Made by a program: the position numbers and the translations under genes
Part shown: piece after piece, positions 13,005 to 25,657 of the stretch
Layout of the letters: each line of letters starts with the position of its first letter
Position numbering within the stretch: position 1 is the first letter of the stretch
Assembly: GCA_023333565.1 (NCBI GenBank)
Contig: JAJKFH010003470.1
Location: 248,001 to 312,000, forward strand
Reading direction: 5' to 3'
Length of the DNA stretch: 64,000 nucleotides
Origin: Puffinus mauretanicus
Lineage: Eukaryota; Chordata; Aves; Procellariiformes; Procellariidae
The notes under the pieces: generated by a model
Seen by the model: only the letters and a program-made list of their open reading frames with translations
Database searches by the model: none
What the model was told of the DNA's origin: nothing

Positions 13005-13099
13005 CTGTTAGAGGTTATGCCCTACAATTAGGGCAAATGGAATTCAAAAAAATGCGTAACATACAAATTTGCCTCAACCGTCTTGTCACTCTGTATAAC
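13005..13099 (-). other. Splice-framed 95-base segment with stops in all frames
   Basis: On the minus strand an excellent acceptor (TTTCCCTTTGTTGTCAG) precedes position 13099. A near-consensus donor (AACAG/GTAAGTGC) follows 13005. All three frames contain a stop inside the 95 bases. If spliced, it would be a non-coding exon, a UTR exon or a poison-type exon rather than a coding exon. Both sites are stronger than average for random sequence, but no neighbour exon was found. Confidence 0.3.
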
Positions 13100-15613
13100 C
13101 TGACAACAAAGGGAAAGGCAAAACCCTAAGCAACCATTTTCAGCTTCACTGTGATTTCTCAGCTTCAAATCAAGACAAGACAGTATCCTTGTATACATTT
13201 ACCAATCACTCTCAGAGATCTACAAGTGTATTTGGAAGTCTAGACTCCTTCTTTGAAATTATCTCAGATATAACTTACCCTAAATTTGATGCTATTACAT
13301 GAAATCTCATAGCCCCTAAGAGAACAAAGATTACAGCATTTTTTACAGGGAGATTATCTCGAGATGGTTCACGTAAGTTGATGAAAAAGCTATTTAGCCA
13401 TCAGAGAGGCAGATGCCCTTCGATAGCTTTGATAAGCTGAATGCATCATCTCAGCAATACTCTGTAGGCTTGAAAGATGAATTGGGTTCATAAACACTTT
13501 ACTAGATGAAATTATCTTTGTTACCTGCTTGAAACAGACTCTTACAGTCTGCAAGGCAGTCTTCAGGAAAGAATAAAGTAAGCAGTAAACCAAGAGTAAA
13601 TCCCTTTTGCTTCCAAAAAATAAATAAATACAGGAATTGGAGAAATGGACTAAAAACCAGTGGTTTAGGAAACTGAGACTTGTGACAGACCTCCTTGTAT
13701 TGCTGAATGGATTACTTTGTAGCCAAAAGTGGTACTTCAAATTGCTGCAAAATTATTAATTGGCACTTACTGAAAGATGAACCCAAAAAGTTCACCTAAG
13801 TTTTAGCGACTCTGTTTTATACAGGGCTTTGGTATTTTTTTTAAAAATTTTGACCATCACACACTTCCTACTGAAGTCCATACATGGAATTTGGCTCCAT
13901 TTTTTATCCATTTTTTTAAAAAACAAATTCTTTATTTCATATACACATACTCTTGAAATTGGGTCCCCTCCTAGCCAGCAGCTGAATGAATTTAAATTAC
14001 GTGAACTACAGCGAGACCTCATGGTGCATTGGCTAATGCACTGTAACTCTGCATACAAGAATCTTTTTATGTAACAGTAGATACATAAATCCAAGACATT
14101 TTACACAATCCTCGGTCAAACTAGGGCTGTTCTACACCGGGTCTGTTCTTTTACCTAATTTGTTTACAAATGCATTTTGTCAGCTTCAGGCCACTGAGGT
14201 GGGTGCTTTTACAGAGGCTGGTGCCTTGCAGAATACAGTTCACTTTTAATAGTGAAATTTTTTAGTCTAGTTTGGAGCACTTTGGGCAAAACACATACAC
14301 AGACCAGTCTTCATACTTCAGATTGCTCGTTTCTATTCTGTACAATATATGGGACTAGGTACTATTTTTTTCTAGGCAACCACATTTTAAACACATTTTA
14401 AATTTCACTAGATTCAGCACCTTCCAAGAAGTTCCATACTGGCAGAATACCAGTTTGTCACACACTTGACTCAAAGTTAAACCCACTTTAATCAAACACA
14501 TTTTCCATTTGTTATGTGCATGAACCCAGCTAAGCATAAAAATCAAATATAAACATTGCAGTAACATTTTCATTTGCATCCATGTTTTTAACACCTTGTG
14601 AAAATTAGTAAGAGTTTAAGTTGCTTGAAAATTAATGCAAAGTGAAGTTATGGCAAACTGCCGAGACTTGTTTAAACATGAAATGCATGATGATGCTAAA
14701 ATTAAGGGGTTATACCACCGAGACCTTAGACCAGCCATCCTAAGAACCAGAAACAAGCCTGTGAGACACAGCAGACAACTCAAAGCAACCAAACAGTAAC
14801 ACCTTCAAATAATGTTCATAGTGACCAATTCACCAACATGCAATTAACCAAAATAATTCTGCTCAATGGCAGAAGTGGAGCTTTTCAGCTAGCTAGCATA
14901 GTAAACATACACAACATGGGAGGAAACAGGACTTACAATTCAACCAAAGCAGCCTTCTTCAAAAGGGTTTACATTCTAAAGGCACAGGCAGACAACAAGC
15001 AGGTACAGAAGACACATGTACATATAGGAGTGACCTGGAACACAGGCAAAAATGCTGTTATTTCTTGTTTGTGAAACTTCTACAAGCACACAAAGTTTCA
15101 AATATGTTGTTGCTTTCTGACTTGTGATGAGCTTGTGATGAACTTTTGGTTTGCAAATCATCTCAGAAGGAAATGGAGAGAGGAGACACGGCCAGGCTGG
15201 TAAACAAAAAGGGTAATTTTAACAGCAGCTTAAGAGAGCTTCCTTACACTACGCAGAGATAAGGGAATTCAGTCATGACAGTTTAGACAACTATGTTGGA
15301 TGTGTGAAGAAAAATAAAAGAAAAAAAGGAACTCCTCCAGAAACTTTTGCTTATACAGAATTTCTAACGATACTGTAATGGCCTGAGAGTTTGTGTTCAG
15401 TCTGCCTAAAAAAAGAATTTGCCCTAAAGCTACAACTTAAGCAGTGGAAGAAGGGGGCACAGTCCACCATAACAGTGAAGTTGAGGGGTAAGAGAAAGAG
15501 AGCTGCGTTTTGGCTACTTTGAGTCTGAGCCATACTGCCTAAAACGTCTGAAAGGCAGGCAAAAATATAAGATGTTGGAAAGCTACAGAGTACTGTCTTT
15601 TCCACCAAGCAGA

Positions 15614-16040
15614 TTACACTCTGAAGAATGACTGTGCCACCACGTTGTTGACAACAGCAGCTGGAGAAGAGGCCAAAGTACGGAGCGGATGAGGCATACC
15701 GGGCAGTGCTAAAGCGTAACGCCCCATTACCTTCCCTGGGGTAAATCCCTGCCTGTGTACCAAACACATTGTGTGCAGCAATTTCACTGGCTCCAGCATC
15801 AAAGCAGAAAAGGTCTATTAACAAAGATGTACTTCCCAGGGGGCTTGTTCAAGCAGCAAGCCTTTTATAGAAGTCTTAATTCGCATTCAACAGGCAATTA
15901 GAGGCACTGGAAACCATGGGTACGAGAGACTCGGGTCAGCACCCGGCGACGCTGCCAGCTCTAGCCGAGCACCGCCCGCACCCCCAGCCAGGAACAGGTC
16001 TGTGGCTGAGCCGAGAGACCAGCGGCCTTCCGCAAAGCCT
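15614..16040. promoter_or_regulatory. Small CpG-rich island; possible exon or promoter remnant
   Basis: GC and CpG rise sharply against an AT-rich background, most of all at about 15900-16035 with many CpG dinucleotides in some 130 bases. A lesser cluster lies at about 15640-15760. On the minus strand, a good acceptor (CTGCCTTCATTTCAG) ends immediately before 16040, so this could be an exon start. Minus-strand frames of 157 and 62 codons cross the area without recognised domains. It could be a small CpG island with a first exon, an old GC-rich mobile fragment, or a conserved regulatory element. No TATA box or initiator was convincingly placed. Confidence 0.3.
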
Positions 16041-19000
16041 CTGAAATGAAGGCAGGTGCTTTCAAATCCACTCAAAACAAAATCTAGTCAGAAAAAGATC
16101 TCTTCTCTACCCACTGCATGTCTGCTTTTAACCCTGCAAGTAGGGAAGGTCCCTGCTTAACCTGCCTATGAATAACTATCAATCACCTCTGTTCAAAATG
16201 GCAAAGCAAAGACAAAAACAACCGAGCTATGTTTTTTTCCCACTGGGGTAGCAGCTGAGATGCAATGCTAGGAGATAAAAAAAAAAAAAAAAAAGCTGAA
16301 AATGAAGAGTAGAATAAGAGTCCCAGGAAATATTTTCTCCATTAAGAGCCATAGCTCAGAACTGAAATGCATCTCCCTAGCTATCCCCTGCTCACCAGGT
16401 TTTTAGGCCCACGTGTCTGAAATGAGTAGCTCTACACACTGCATTCAGCTTTGGTTTTTGTACAGACAACTAAAATACTGGTCATAATTTAAGGTTTTTT
16501 TATCAAGTAAATGTTATTCCAAGGGTGACAGCTAGAACATGACCAGTACTGCCTATGCTTTTCATCCTTTTTTTTTTTCTTTTCTTCCCCTTCTTAGTGT
16601 ATGGTGTATCAATACCAAACTTTATTTTTAATTCATGACCACCGAGGCAGCAAATAGAAGTCTGATGCTATGCCACTATTCATTCTAAAAAGAACCTATT
16701 TACTAAAGAACAGGGATACTGAGCAAATACATTTTCAATTCTCTAGCAGTGTCAAAAGCCCTGCTACGAAAACACTTTTGTGTCTCACCTAAATTAATTA
16801 TTTTGTGTTTTTTTCTGGGAACGGCAAACATTATTTTTTTATGAGCCCTTGTAACTTTTTAAATAAAATTCAAAAGTATTTCTGAAGAAAAATAATTTCA
16901 ACTCAGAAAACTAGGCTGTATGAGAGCTTTCAGATGTTCTTTGCATTTCTGCAAGAAACAGTTTTGCAAAACATACAGAATATTCTCATTGTTGAATTTT
17001 GTAAGAGCGAAATTATTCAGCCAAAACCTGATTTAAGGTAAAGTATCTTAAAGTTAAGACAAGTCAAGGCTAAAGATTGTAAACATGTAAACAGATACTT
17101 GGAGAACAAAGACATCTGTTGGCTTTCAAGTAAAACCAGTACCACGACTCTTCGCACTTCCAATACTGTTTTTATACAGCAGAGACTTGAGCTGCAGCGG
17201 TACTATCATCAGTAGACTCATCTATCACCACAGAGAAATACAGAAATGTCTTTACAATAATCCTAAACTGTCACGCAATGTCATCAAACGGCTCCATTAT
17301 TCTCTGTTAGGGAGCCATTCTGCTCAAACGCCAACTTACACATTTTCCAGTTGCTTCCAGATACAATTTTGTGCTGCCTTGGTTATGCTTTACTTCACAA
17401 TTCTGTCCGTCAATAAAGGCTATCACCATGGATCGTTTGATTAATAAACAGATCTGACAGCCTGAAGCTCTTTTTCATTTTAAGGATTTTGCTAAGCCCA
17501 CCTCAGAGACATTTGAGAATCTGGCCAACAGGCTGAACTCATTCACATACTGTAATGCTCATGCTCAAAATCTTCCCCCGCCACCCCCAGACGTCAAGAA
17601 AGAGAGGCAAATATCAAAATACAGATTCAAAGGGAAATAAATACGTATTAGCACACAACCACTTAAAAGGTTTTGTTCATCCCTTTTCACTATAAGCTAG
17701 AAATACAGTATGCCATAAATTTTAACAATATAATAAACACCAATTGATTTCACTAGGTTCTACTCATTTCATTTGGAGTTAAGGGCAACAGCATCAGGGT
17801 CTAAACTGTCAAAGTGGTATCTGCTCCAAAGAATCTCTCAGCTGGAAACACGACTCCATTCAAAACGTGGCAGGAACCTCACAATTTATTCTAGACCAAA
17901 CATTCTTAACATAGTGCTAAATTATACATGGTCTTTTCATAGCCATACAGGGGGAGGAAAAAAAAAAAAAAAAAGATTCCCTAGCTTGGACAGCTACTGA
18001 CTAGCAGTCTTTAAATACCTCGCAGTACCTGGAATGGTGAGATGGCTTACCCCAGCCATCCCTTCCCCTTAAGGCCAACAGCGACAGGCTGCTGTGAGAA
18101 GCCCTCTGTCCCTCCCATCCTCCTCGCCTGGGACACCAAACAAGTTTGTTCCCATCAGTACATGATAGCATACATATTCCTACAAGGCACCTTCAGCAGA
18201 GAACTGAAGCCTCTGAAACACAGTCCTCTGGTTTCTGCTGTGGGCCACGCAGGTCCAAACCACCTCCAGCCAACCACAGTGACACTGACTCTGGCCATGG
18301 CCACAGCATATGCATGGCTGAGGGGCCAGATGCAGCTTTCCAGCACCAGCGGAAAAAATAGTAGGAAGAATGTACAACTGGCAATCATAATGGAGAAGCA
18401 TAAAGAATCAGAAAAGAAGAAAAATCAGTCTCCCAGAAGCTACTATCAGGACTATGCAGAATAAGGTTCATTTCTCTCTACAGTTTTGCCCTTTCAAAAC
18501 TTGTTTGCTTTCTCATTCAGAAGAAATAAAAAAAAGATTTAAAACACCCGAGAAAAACCTAAGTCCCAGCTTGTACATAATCTGCTTTAACCCAGAGACA
18601 GGTAACCTGGAAGCCACAGGTTCCAGCGTCATGGATCCAGGTAGACAAACCTTGTGTAACTGCCCAAAGCACAGCTTTCAGGTTACAGTTGGGTCTACTC
18701 AAACTTCAGCAGTGTAGACCTTCAAATTTCACTGAAAACAGACTGTAAGGTTCAAAGTAAGGTTCAAAATCCTGCCTGGCAAACAAGACCTGACCAGACC
18801 CCTGCCTGGTTGCTGGAAGTCCGTTTTTATTTTGACAGACTGCGGGTTCCAGCAAATCTTTTTTTCTTTTAATCTGAGCATTTCACACCATTTTTTCCAT
18901 CCATTACTTCTGTGCTGGTATACAGAAAACATATGCACAAACACTGGTACATAATCATGAGAGCAAGCTGTGTATATAATCCTTGGGGCCAAGTGTCTGT

Positions 19001-21468
19001 TCTTGCAGAGAGCAGGACACTGCTCTGCAAGGGGTTCTGACAGAGTCAACAGGGGTATTTGTGCTGTGACATGCTCATTTCTGTCAGTAAGGGTGAGAGT
19101 TAGGGATACTCTAGAGGGGAAATTTTTTTCTGAAGATGTTTCCCTCTTCTTTTTCCACTTACTGAATAACCAGCAAATTCCTCTAGAACACAGCCTTAAC
19201 GCTACACGGCAAAGTAAGGGTGGGAAAAAATATGAGCCCTCTGCTAACATAAGAAGAGTGAACAAATAAGCTTTTCAACTCTCGAGGAAAACAGAAAAAA
19301 ATAGGAAAATTGTTTTGTTTGTTTCATGACTGGCAGCTTCCATTGTTACGCAGACTGCTCTGAAGAAATGCTACCCACTGGCAGCGACTGTTTTTTTAGA
19401 GGTAAAAGGTATTAAAATCTCTATCATTACAGATTTATAATTAGTTGTGTCAGTACTGAATAATGATTTAGTGATCATTCTAATAAAAATTTACTCATGT
19501 TTAGTAACTCCCCAACCGTCTAGGCAATGATCTTTAGATGCCAACTCTATCACTTATTCCTCCATATAGATCCCATTATGTTTATCAATGGAACAGCCTC
19601 TTTATTGTCTCCTTGTAAGACAGTGCTTTCAGGCACTTGCATCGTTGCCACATTAATTATTTGGACTAACGTCTTCCTAGGTGAAAACAGGACTGGATTT
19701 TTCCTTCCTGAAAAACGAGAACAATATCATTTTTCATTCTTGGGAATGAAGATTAAAGAAGGAGACAGTAGTTTTCAAGACTAAAATAAATAAATGAGTA
19801 AAACCAGGTCACTTTTTGTTTCCGATACTCTAAGAGTCGTCACTGTTCTGGAGCAAAAATCCATCACAGAAGCAGTACTATCACATCACAAGCCTTTCCT
19901 CCTCCTGCTGCTTCTCTGACAACCTGCCCAATACCCGCTGAGGTATTAGCATCCCAAACAAGTGTGGCTTGCATGTGTGCAGTTCAGAAACTTCAGATTA
20001 TACCTGTTCAGCATGCAAAAAAAAGAGTTCCCTGAAAGTATTAAACCTCATCCAAGACTGAATTCACAACTAAAAATGAATAGAGGTAAAAAGCAGTGCA
20101 GTGGGTCAGGACTATTATGATGGAGAAAGTAAATAAATAACTTCTTAACTGACTTTCTGTAAAATTTAACAGGCAGCAATGAAAAGTCAACAGCATATTA
20201 GAGTTGCCAAAAGATGGTACTTTCGTTGCCACAGTTATAAGCATTTTCTAATTAGAAAGATACAGGTCAAATTCAAAGCACACTGAGCATTCTAGGTTCT
20301 CTCAAGGAAGAGTGGGACTTCTTTCTTACCATTGGCATAATATCAAGCAATACATATTAAATGTTAAGTATTTTGTATTTATCTCAGACAGTAAATGGCG
20401 CATCATGTTTCCATTCTTGTCAAAGCCTAGGGCTAGATCCTCAAAGGAACAAAGTATCTATTCATAAAAGACCAAGTAGTACAATAAGAAGAATTCTTCT
20501 GACCTTTTCCTGTATTCAAGAAAAAATAATCTAGCACTGTAATGCTAATTCACTTAGCTGTATGTATTACAAATATTTAAAAGATTGTGTTTGCATTTTA
20601 TGCTACGAACATAAAGGCACAGCACTGGCACCATTCATCTGCCATTCCCAAAACAATCTGGAGTTTTTTAATACAAACAATAAGAATTATTTGTCTTTTT
20701 GTTTGAAATCCTCCAGGACTACAGAATTCAGCAAACATACCTAGAGCTGTGAGAACTGTGGCCCCTACGTGTCATCATCTTTAAAATTAATAAACCAAAG
20801 TAAGTGGAAAAAGTTTAGGCTGCTGATGTGTGAAGTAGTAAGAAACGCTTCTTCTCATCCAAAGTGTCATTTATCTTTGTTAAATATTGCAGCAGTGTCT
20901 CAGACTTAAAGCCTCAGTTCTGTGCTTTGCTAAATCAAAGGCATGATGACTCCATAAAGGTTACTGGTTTTGGCAATATCTTTTTAATAGCAGAATTACT
21001 CTTTTTTGCTCTTTGCAGCTTTCCTGTAGTAAAATGTTTTTATTCCGATCAAATCACAATTTGTTTCATCCTTAGAGTTTGCTTTCTGCCAAGATAATGA
21101 ACTGTAACAGCTTTTCATATCAAAAGAGTGAAATGCAAAAGAAAACTCAGGATGATACAGTTGTATTTATAATGGGCACTATTTTAACTTCTCAGAGCTG
21201 TATGAATCAGAGTGTTATAGTTCATTTAATGTGAACCCAACAACCCCCACATTATACAGCTAAGAAATCAATCTAATCTTAGAAAAATAAATTATTTCTC
21301 TAACTGCAAGTTAATAAACAAATGCACAGCACTGGCTAAGTGCTGTGACTACCTAAAATAGTCTACGTCATTTTATTCTCGTATTTCAAACTTGTTGGTT
21401 TGGGGGGTTTTATTCTGGGAGTGGGTGAAGGTATTGGGAAAGGGAGAATAAGGGAAACCAAAACATCT

Positions 21469-21500
21469 TTGTTGTTGCTGTTGTTGTTGTTGTTATTGTT
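21469..21500 (+). repeat. TTG-type microsatellite
   Basis: About ten GTT units with two interruptions (GCT, ATT). A G/T-rich low-complexity run follows at about 21752-21830. Confidence 0.85.
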
Positions 21501-23264
21501 AGCCATTCTTGCAAAGGATACATATATTTATATAAAGATTTTCTTAAGTTTTCAGATGAAAAGGGATTCCCCTCACCCTTTGAGATGAAAGCAGATTTGC
21601 TCCTACAGGGTCATGGCACCATGAAAACAACCATCAAAAAATCAAGCTATTCCTGACTGCAAGAATCTTCCCAATGGCGACTGTGATTAGAGATCGGAAT
21701 TCAAAAATTCAAAGCCAAAATTGAATTTTAACTGAATTCAATTGCACTGCCTTTTTGGGGTTTGTTTTTTTTGTTTGGGGTTTTTTTTTTTGGTTGGTTT
21801 TGTTTTGTTGTTGTTATTGTTGTTGTTTTTTAAGACACTGAGAAATGCAAATGCATGAAAATATAAATGAGGACATTCTCTGATTCTGTATGGTAGTTTT
21901 TAGAACGTAACTTAAGTTTAACGCAACACTGCATTAGCAAGCTTCATAAGTATCACACAGTTAGTATACTACAAAAGTTAACAAAGACACTAAGGCAGAA
22001 TGACGTTAAAAGCATTATATTCTTTGACTTCATTTTCCCCTTCTGTCATTGTCATTCCCATATTCTACAACTGATAACTACAAAGAGCGAGAAAAAGGTA
22101 TTTTGATTGACTAACACTTACTTGGATGTTCATGTATATAGGGTACAGGACAGGATTTTCAGATACGAAAAGTTACGTTTTTGTTTTTTAATGAATGCCC
22201 TGGCAACAGCTACTGCAGCTATTGGCAAATGGCTCTAATAGTCATTTTCCCGTCTTACAGTTTTTCCAAAACTGAGCAAATTTGGAAAAGATACCAAATT
22301 CCAGAGAGGAGGAAGAAGACAGATAACGGAGAAAAAATTACCCAAACTTGTCCAATTTATTGCCTTGCCAAAATTGAAGAAACTTGATTAGAAAATAAGA
22401 AATAGGAAAAGAAGAACGTTCAATTAATACTTCCACTAAATTTTCATCTTTGGAAGGGGGACGGGAGGAAAAAGAATAACTTAGTGTAATCATTTTCAAC
22501 TCAAACAACCAGAAGGGCTACAGGTATCTCTCAGAATAGGATTCTTCACCTACACTAAAAAAAACCTTATCTAATAAGGAACACAATCATCATTCTCTTC
22601 TAAGCTAAAAACTTGGGTTTTATTAGAAATCCAAAACCAACTGCAGTACACACAGTTTTCATGGAATTTATCTTCTCCTTTAGCTCTAGGAAAAGACTTT
22701 CCAGTTTCACAAAATCTTAGGGCGAAAAAAGTTCATTTTTCATAATTTTAACATAAAGTCAAATTACGTTCACTAAGTTTTTCATATTAGGCTTAAAGGT
22801 TCACTTAGAGACAAAAATGAAAGATGAAGTGTGTTTAAAAAAAGTCATATACCTTACAAGAGCTAATGAATTCCAGACCATTTGTCTACATCTTCCTTTG
22901 CTTCCAAGACCACATGCCATCATCTGATTAAAAGTTTGTTTCCTTTTTATCCCTTCATTCATGATATCATCTGTCATCCTGCTACTAGACAACTCCAAGC
23001 CTTACGCTTGTTAATAAACTTAAGAGATTTTTATTCACACCTCATTGTTAGCTCGCCTATGCTCCTAGGAGAACACCTCTGTATAACTGCTGGGATGGGT
23101 GAAAGGGGAAAAGAAGCAGGAGGCAGAATCAATCACTACCTCCTCCCTGAAGATGCTTCTGGAGTACTGCTGTGCTACCATCTTGCATTTGAACCCATCC
23201 AACTTATCAAATTGACCAATTATCTGTTTCTGTTGAACCCTTTCTTTGCTCTTATTTATTTACC

Positions 23265-23282
23265 TTTTTTTTTTTTTTTTTT
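23265..23282 (+). repeat. Poly(T) run, 18 bases
   Basis: Uninterrupted T run lying inside the 224-codon plus-strand frame at 22882-23556. It argues against that frame being a maintained protein gene. Confidence 0.9.
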
Positions 23283-25055
23283 GGTTAGTGAATGTTGCAA
23301 AATGAAGAATACTACACATTCCCATTCCCTACCATTTTGTTTTTTCCAATGCCACCACCTCTTCTCTCACTACCACTGTAAAGCATTTTCAGTTGGGTGT
23401 ACGCTGAAAGCAAAAGGACTGCCAATCTCAATACCTCTTCGCTCACCTGTTGATCTTTTTGCAGCCACAACTTTGCAATGCACTGCTCATTCCATCCACT
23501 GTGATTCAGACTGTCAAAGAAACGACTTAATTTCTCTGCCTCCCAGCTTGTCTTAGAGAAATATTCCAAAAGAATGCACTCAGCTGCAAGGAGTCTTACG
23601 ATAAAACTTATGGCCTCTCAATGTCAAATGCTATTTTTAGCACTATACGTTCTATCTTTGCTTAATATAATACGTCTTATCTCAAGAAAGAATCACATAA
23701 ACATGTAACATTATTACAAAACAATTTAAATGTGTGCATGGATATTTTCTGTTACTGACCAAACAATTTCAATGGCATAGGATCACAAAAATATAAAATA
23801 CAGGTGTAAGTTATCATCTATATGAAAATGTATTTTCCCTTTAAATCCATTTTATAAGAATCGCACAAGTGCCATTAATCTTGATCTTTATATGTGTAAT
23901 TTAATAGTAAAGACAGTTTCATGTGAGTATGATTTTTGATGACTTTATCACATTACACTGCTTTTATATTATTCACTAGGCTACATCACATGATTATGTA
24001 TTCTCTTCTTCATTTTAAAGAGAATATTTTGTGTGTATAGAGATCTCTATTAGGTATTTACCCCTACTCTTAGGAAGGAACAGGAACATATCATACCACC
24101 TTAGCAGGAGGTTGGAGATTGAAGCACCGTGTACTCCATGCCAGTCATTCACCCAGTCTCCACCGCCTTCTTTCATTAGTACCTGAACTGCCCTTTGAAT
24201 CAGTGTGTGTGAAAAAAAGAGCACTGAAAACAGAAAGGCAGGTGGGTGAGTAGCTTGGAAAACTGAAAAGGCCAAGGGAAAGAGCAGCTGACAACTGAAC
24301 AGTTTCAGGAAGTATTATGTCAGAGGGAAGAACAGTCCAGTGACCTGGAAACAGGTGAAAGTCTACACTAAAGCTGTGTGATCAAGCAGGACACCCACCC
24401 AATGTCATTTCACTTTACAGATTTCGCTTGCCTTAAATCTTAAATTAAAAAGCATGGAGTAACAGAGGGAGGCAGAACCAAGATCCTGATATGAGCAGAA
24501 CACCTGACTCCTACAAATATCAGCCTACGCTGTGTATCTCTTTATAAGCATAAGGAGCTTAGTAACCTCTGCAAACGATAAGCCTGCTTTGCAGGCTTGG
24601 GGGAGTGGGGAAGTAACCAGAAATTGCTTTAGTAACAATATTGGCCTTTCAGGTAAAGCAAAGAACACACAGACAAGTGTTTGTACTGTTACTTTGCAAA
24701 CTTTCATCCTTCGTATCCAATCAAATGGCCAACTCCAAGCTTAATGAACCTTTGCATCGTACCTTTGCAAAGGGAACAGAACTTACAGTTAGATGGCCAA
24801 TCTAAAATAGGTACCTTGACTGCCTTATTATCAATGGATAGTCCGTCTGCCTCTCCAAAGGGCAGTTTATCCCAGCCTCCCTGAGGGACTCCATGGGCAT
24901 GTCTCCAATAGGTCTCTAGACAACTAGGATGGAGAAGGCAGCTATATTTTTTAGCATTCTGCAGACTTGGCTTCCATCTATGGAGGGGAATTAAAAAAAA
25001 AAAAAAAGACCCAAACCACCAAAACGCCAGACATCTGCAGAACAGAAACTATTTG

Positions 25056-25087
25056 AACAAAAACAAACAAACAAACAAACAAAAAAA
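25056..25087 (+). repeat. AAAC microsatellite followed by A run
   Basis: About six AAAC units ending in a short A run. Simple repeat with no gene context. Confidence 0.9.
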
Positions 25088-25585
25088 GCCATTGAAGTTT
25101 GTTCTGTCCTCAGCAGCTTCTTGCTCTGCTCTGGCTTAGCTGACCATACCTAGTGATTTAGTTAAGTATGTTCAACACAGCCAGCACCATTCGTACAGAG
25201 CCTGGGAACAGGCCACCTCCACACACATAAGCAGTTTGGAGCTGCCATACGATCATTTTATTCTCAGGTATATGCTATGCTTTACAAGGTCTCGAAAGGA
25301 CATGTAAACATGCTGATGCTTCATGGCTACAGCAAATACACTTGCACTTCTTAGATGACCAGCTAACACTCTAGCTGTACTTATACTGGGGGTGGGAGCT
25401 TTCCAGCCAGCATCAATATCAATTCAGACAGAAGATGAGCTATAAACGCAACCAAAGTTGCTTGTGAAGAAGCTAATCTTTATGACAACAGACTTTTATT
25501 TTTCTTTCAACTTAACTGAGACATCTTTGTACCCTGATAAAAGGATAGTGAATCTTTACAAATACATTCATTTCAGGACACTTAA

Positions 25586-25657
25586 TTATGCTGAGTAAAT
25601 GGATAAAGCAGCAAATGAATTATACTGTTGGATAAATGAATTATATTGAGTAAATGG
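25586..25657. repeat. Imperfect local repeat
   Basis: The phrase TTATGCTGAGTAAATGG at 25586 recurs as TTATATTGAGTAAATGG at 25641. AAATGAATTATACTG at 25613 recurs as AAATGAATTATATTG at 25634. The interleaved copies suggest nested old duplications in AT-rich DNA. Confidence 0.6.

Larger units (their letters stand above)
10393..15613. other. AT-rich non-coding stretch
   Basis: No supported gene. A-runs lie at 12267-12282 and 12522-12539. A splice-framed segment on the minus strand at 13005-13099 is listed separately. The remaining short frames (for example near 13390-14094) overlap on both strands and carry no recognisable domain. Confidence 0.55.

Noticed and set aside
18751..18780. tRNA B-box-like GGTTCAAAATCC
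   Set aside because: No matching A box, acceptor stem or anticodon arm at the proper spacing.
18729..19265. 178-codon minus-strand frame
   Set aside because: No domain or codon signal, overlapped by another open frame on the plus strand. A frame of this length is expected by chance in 64 kb of such composition.
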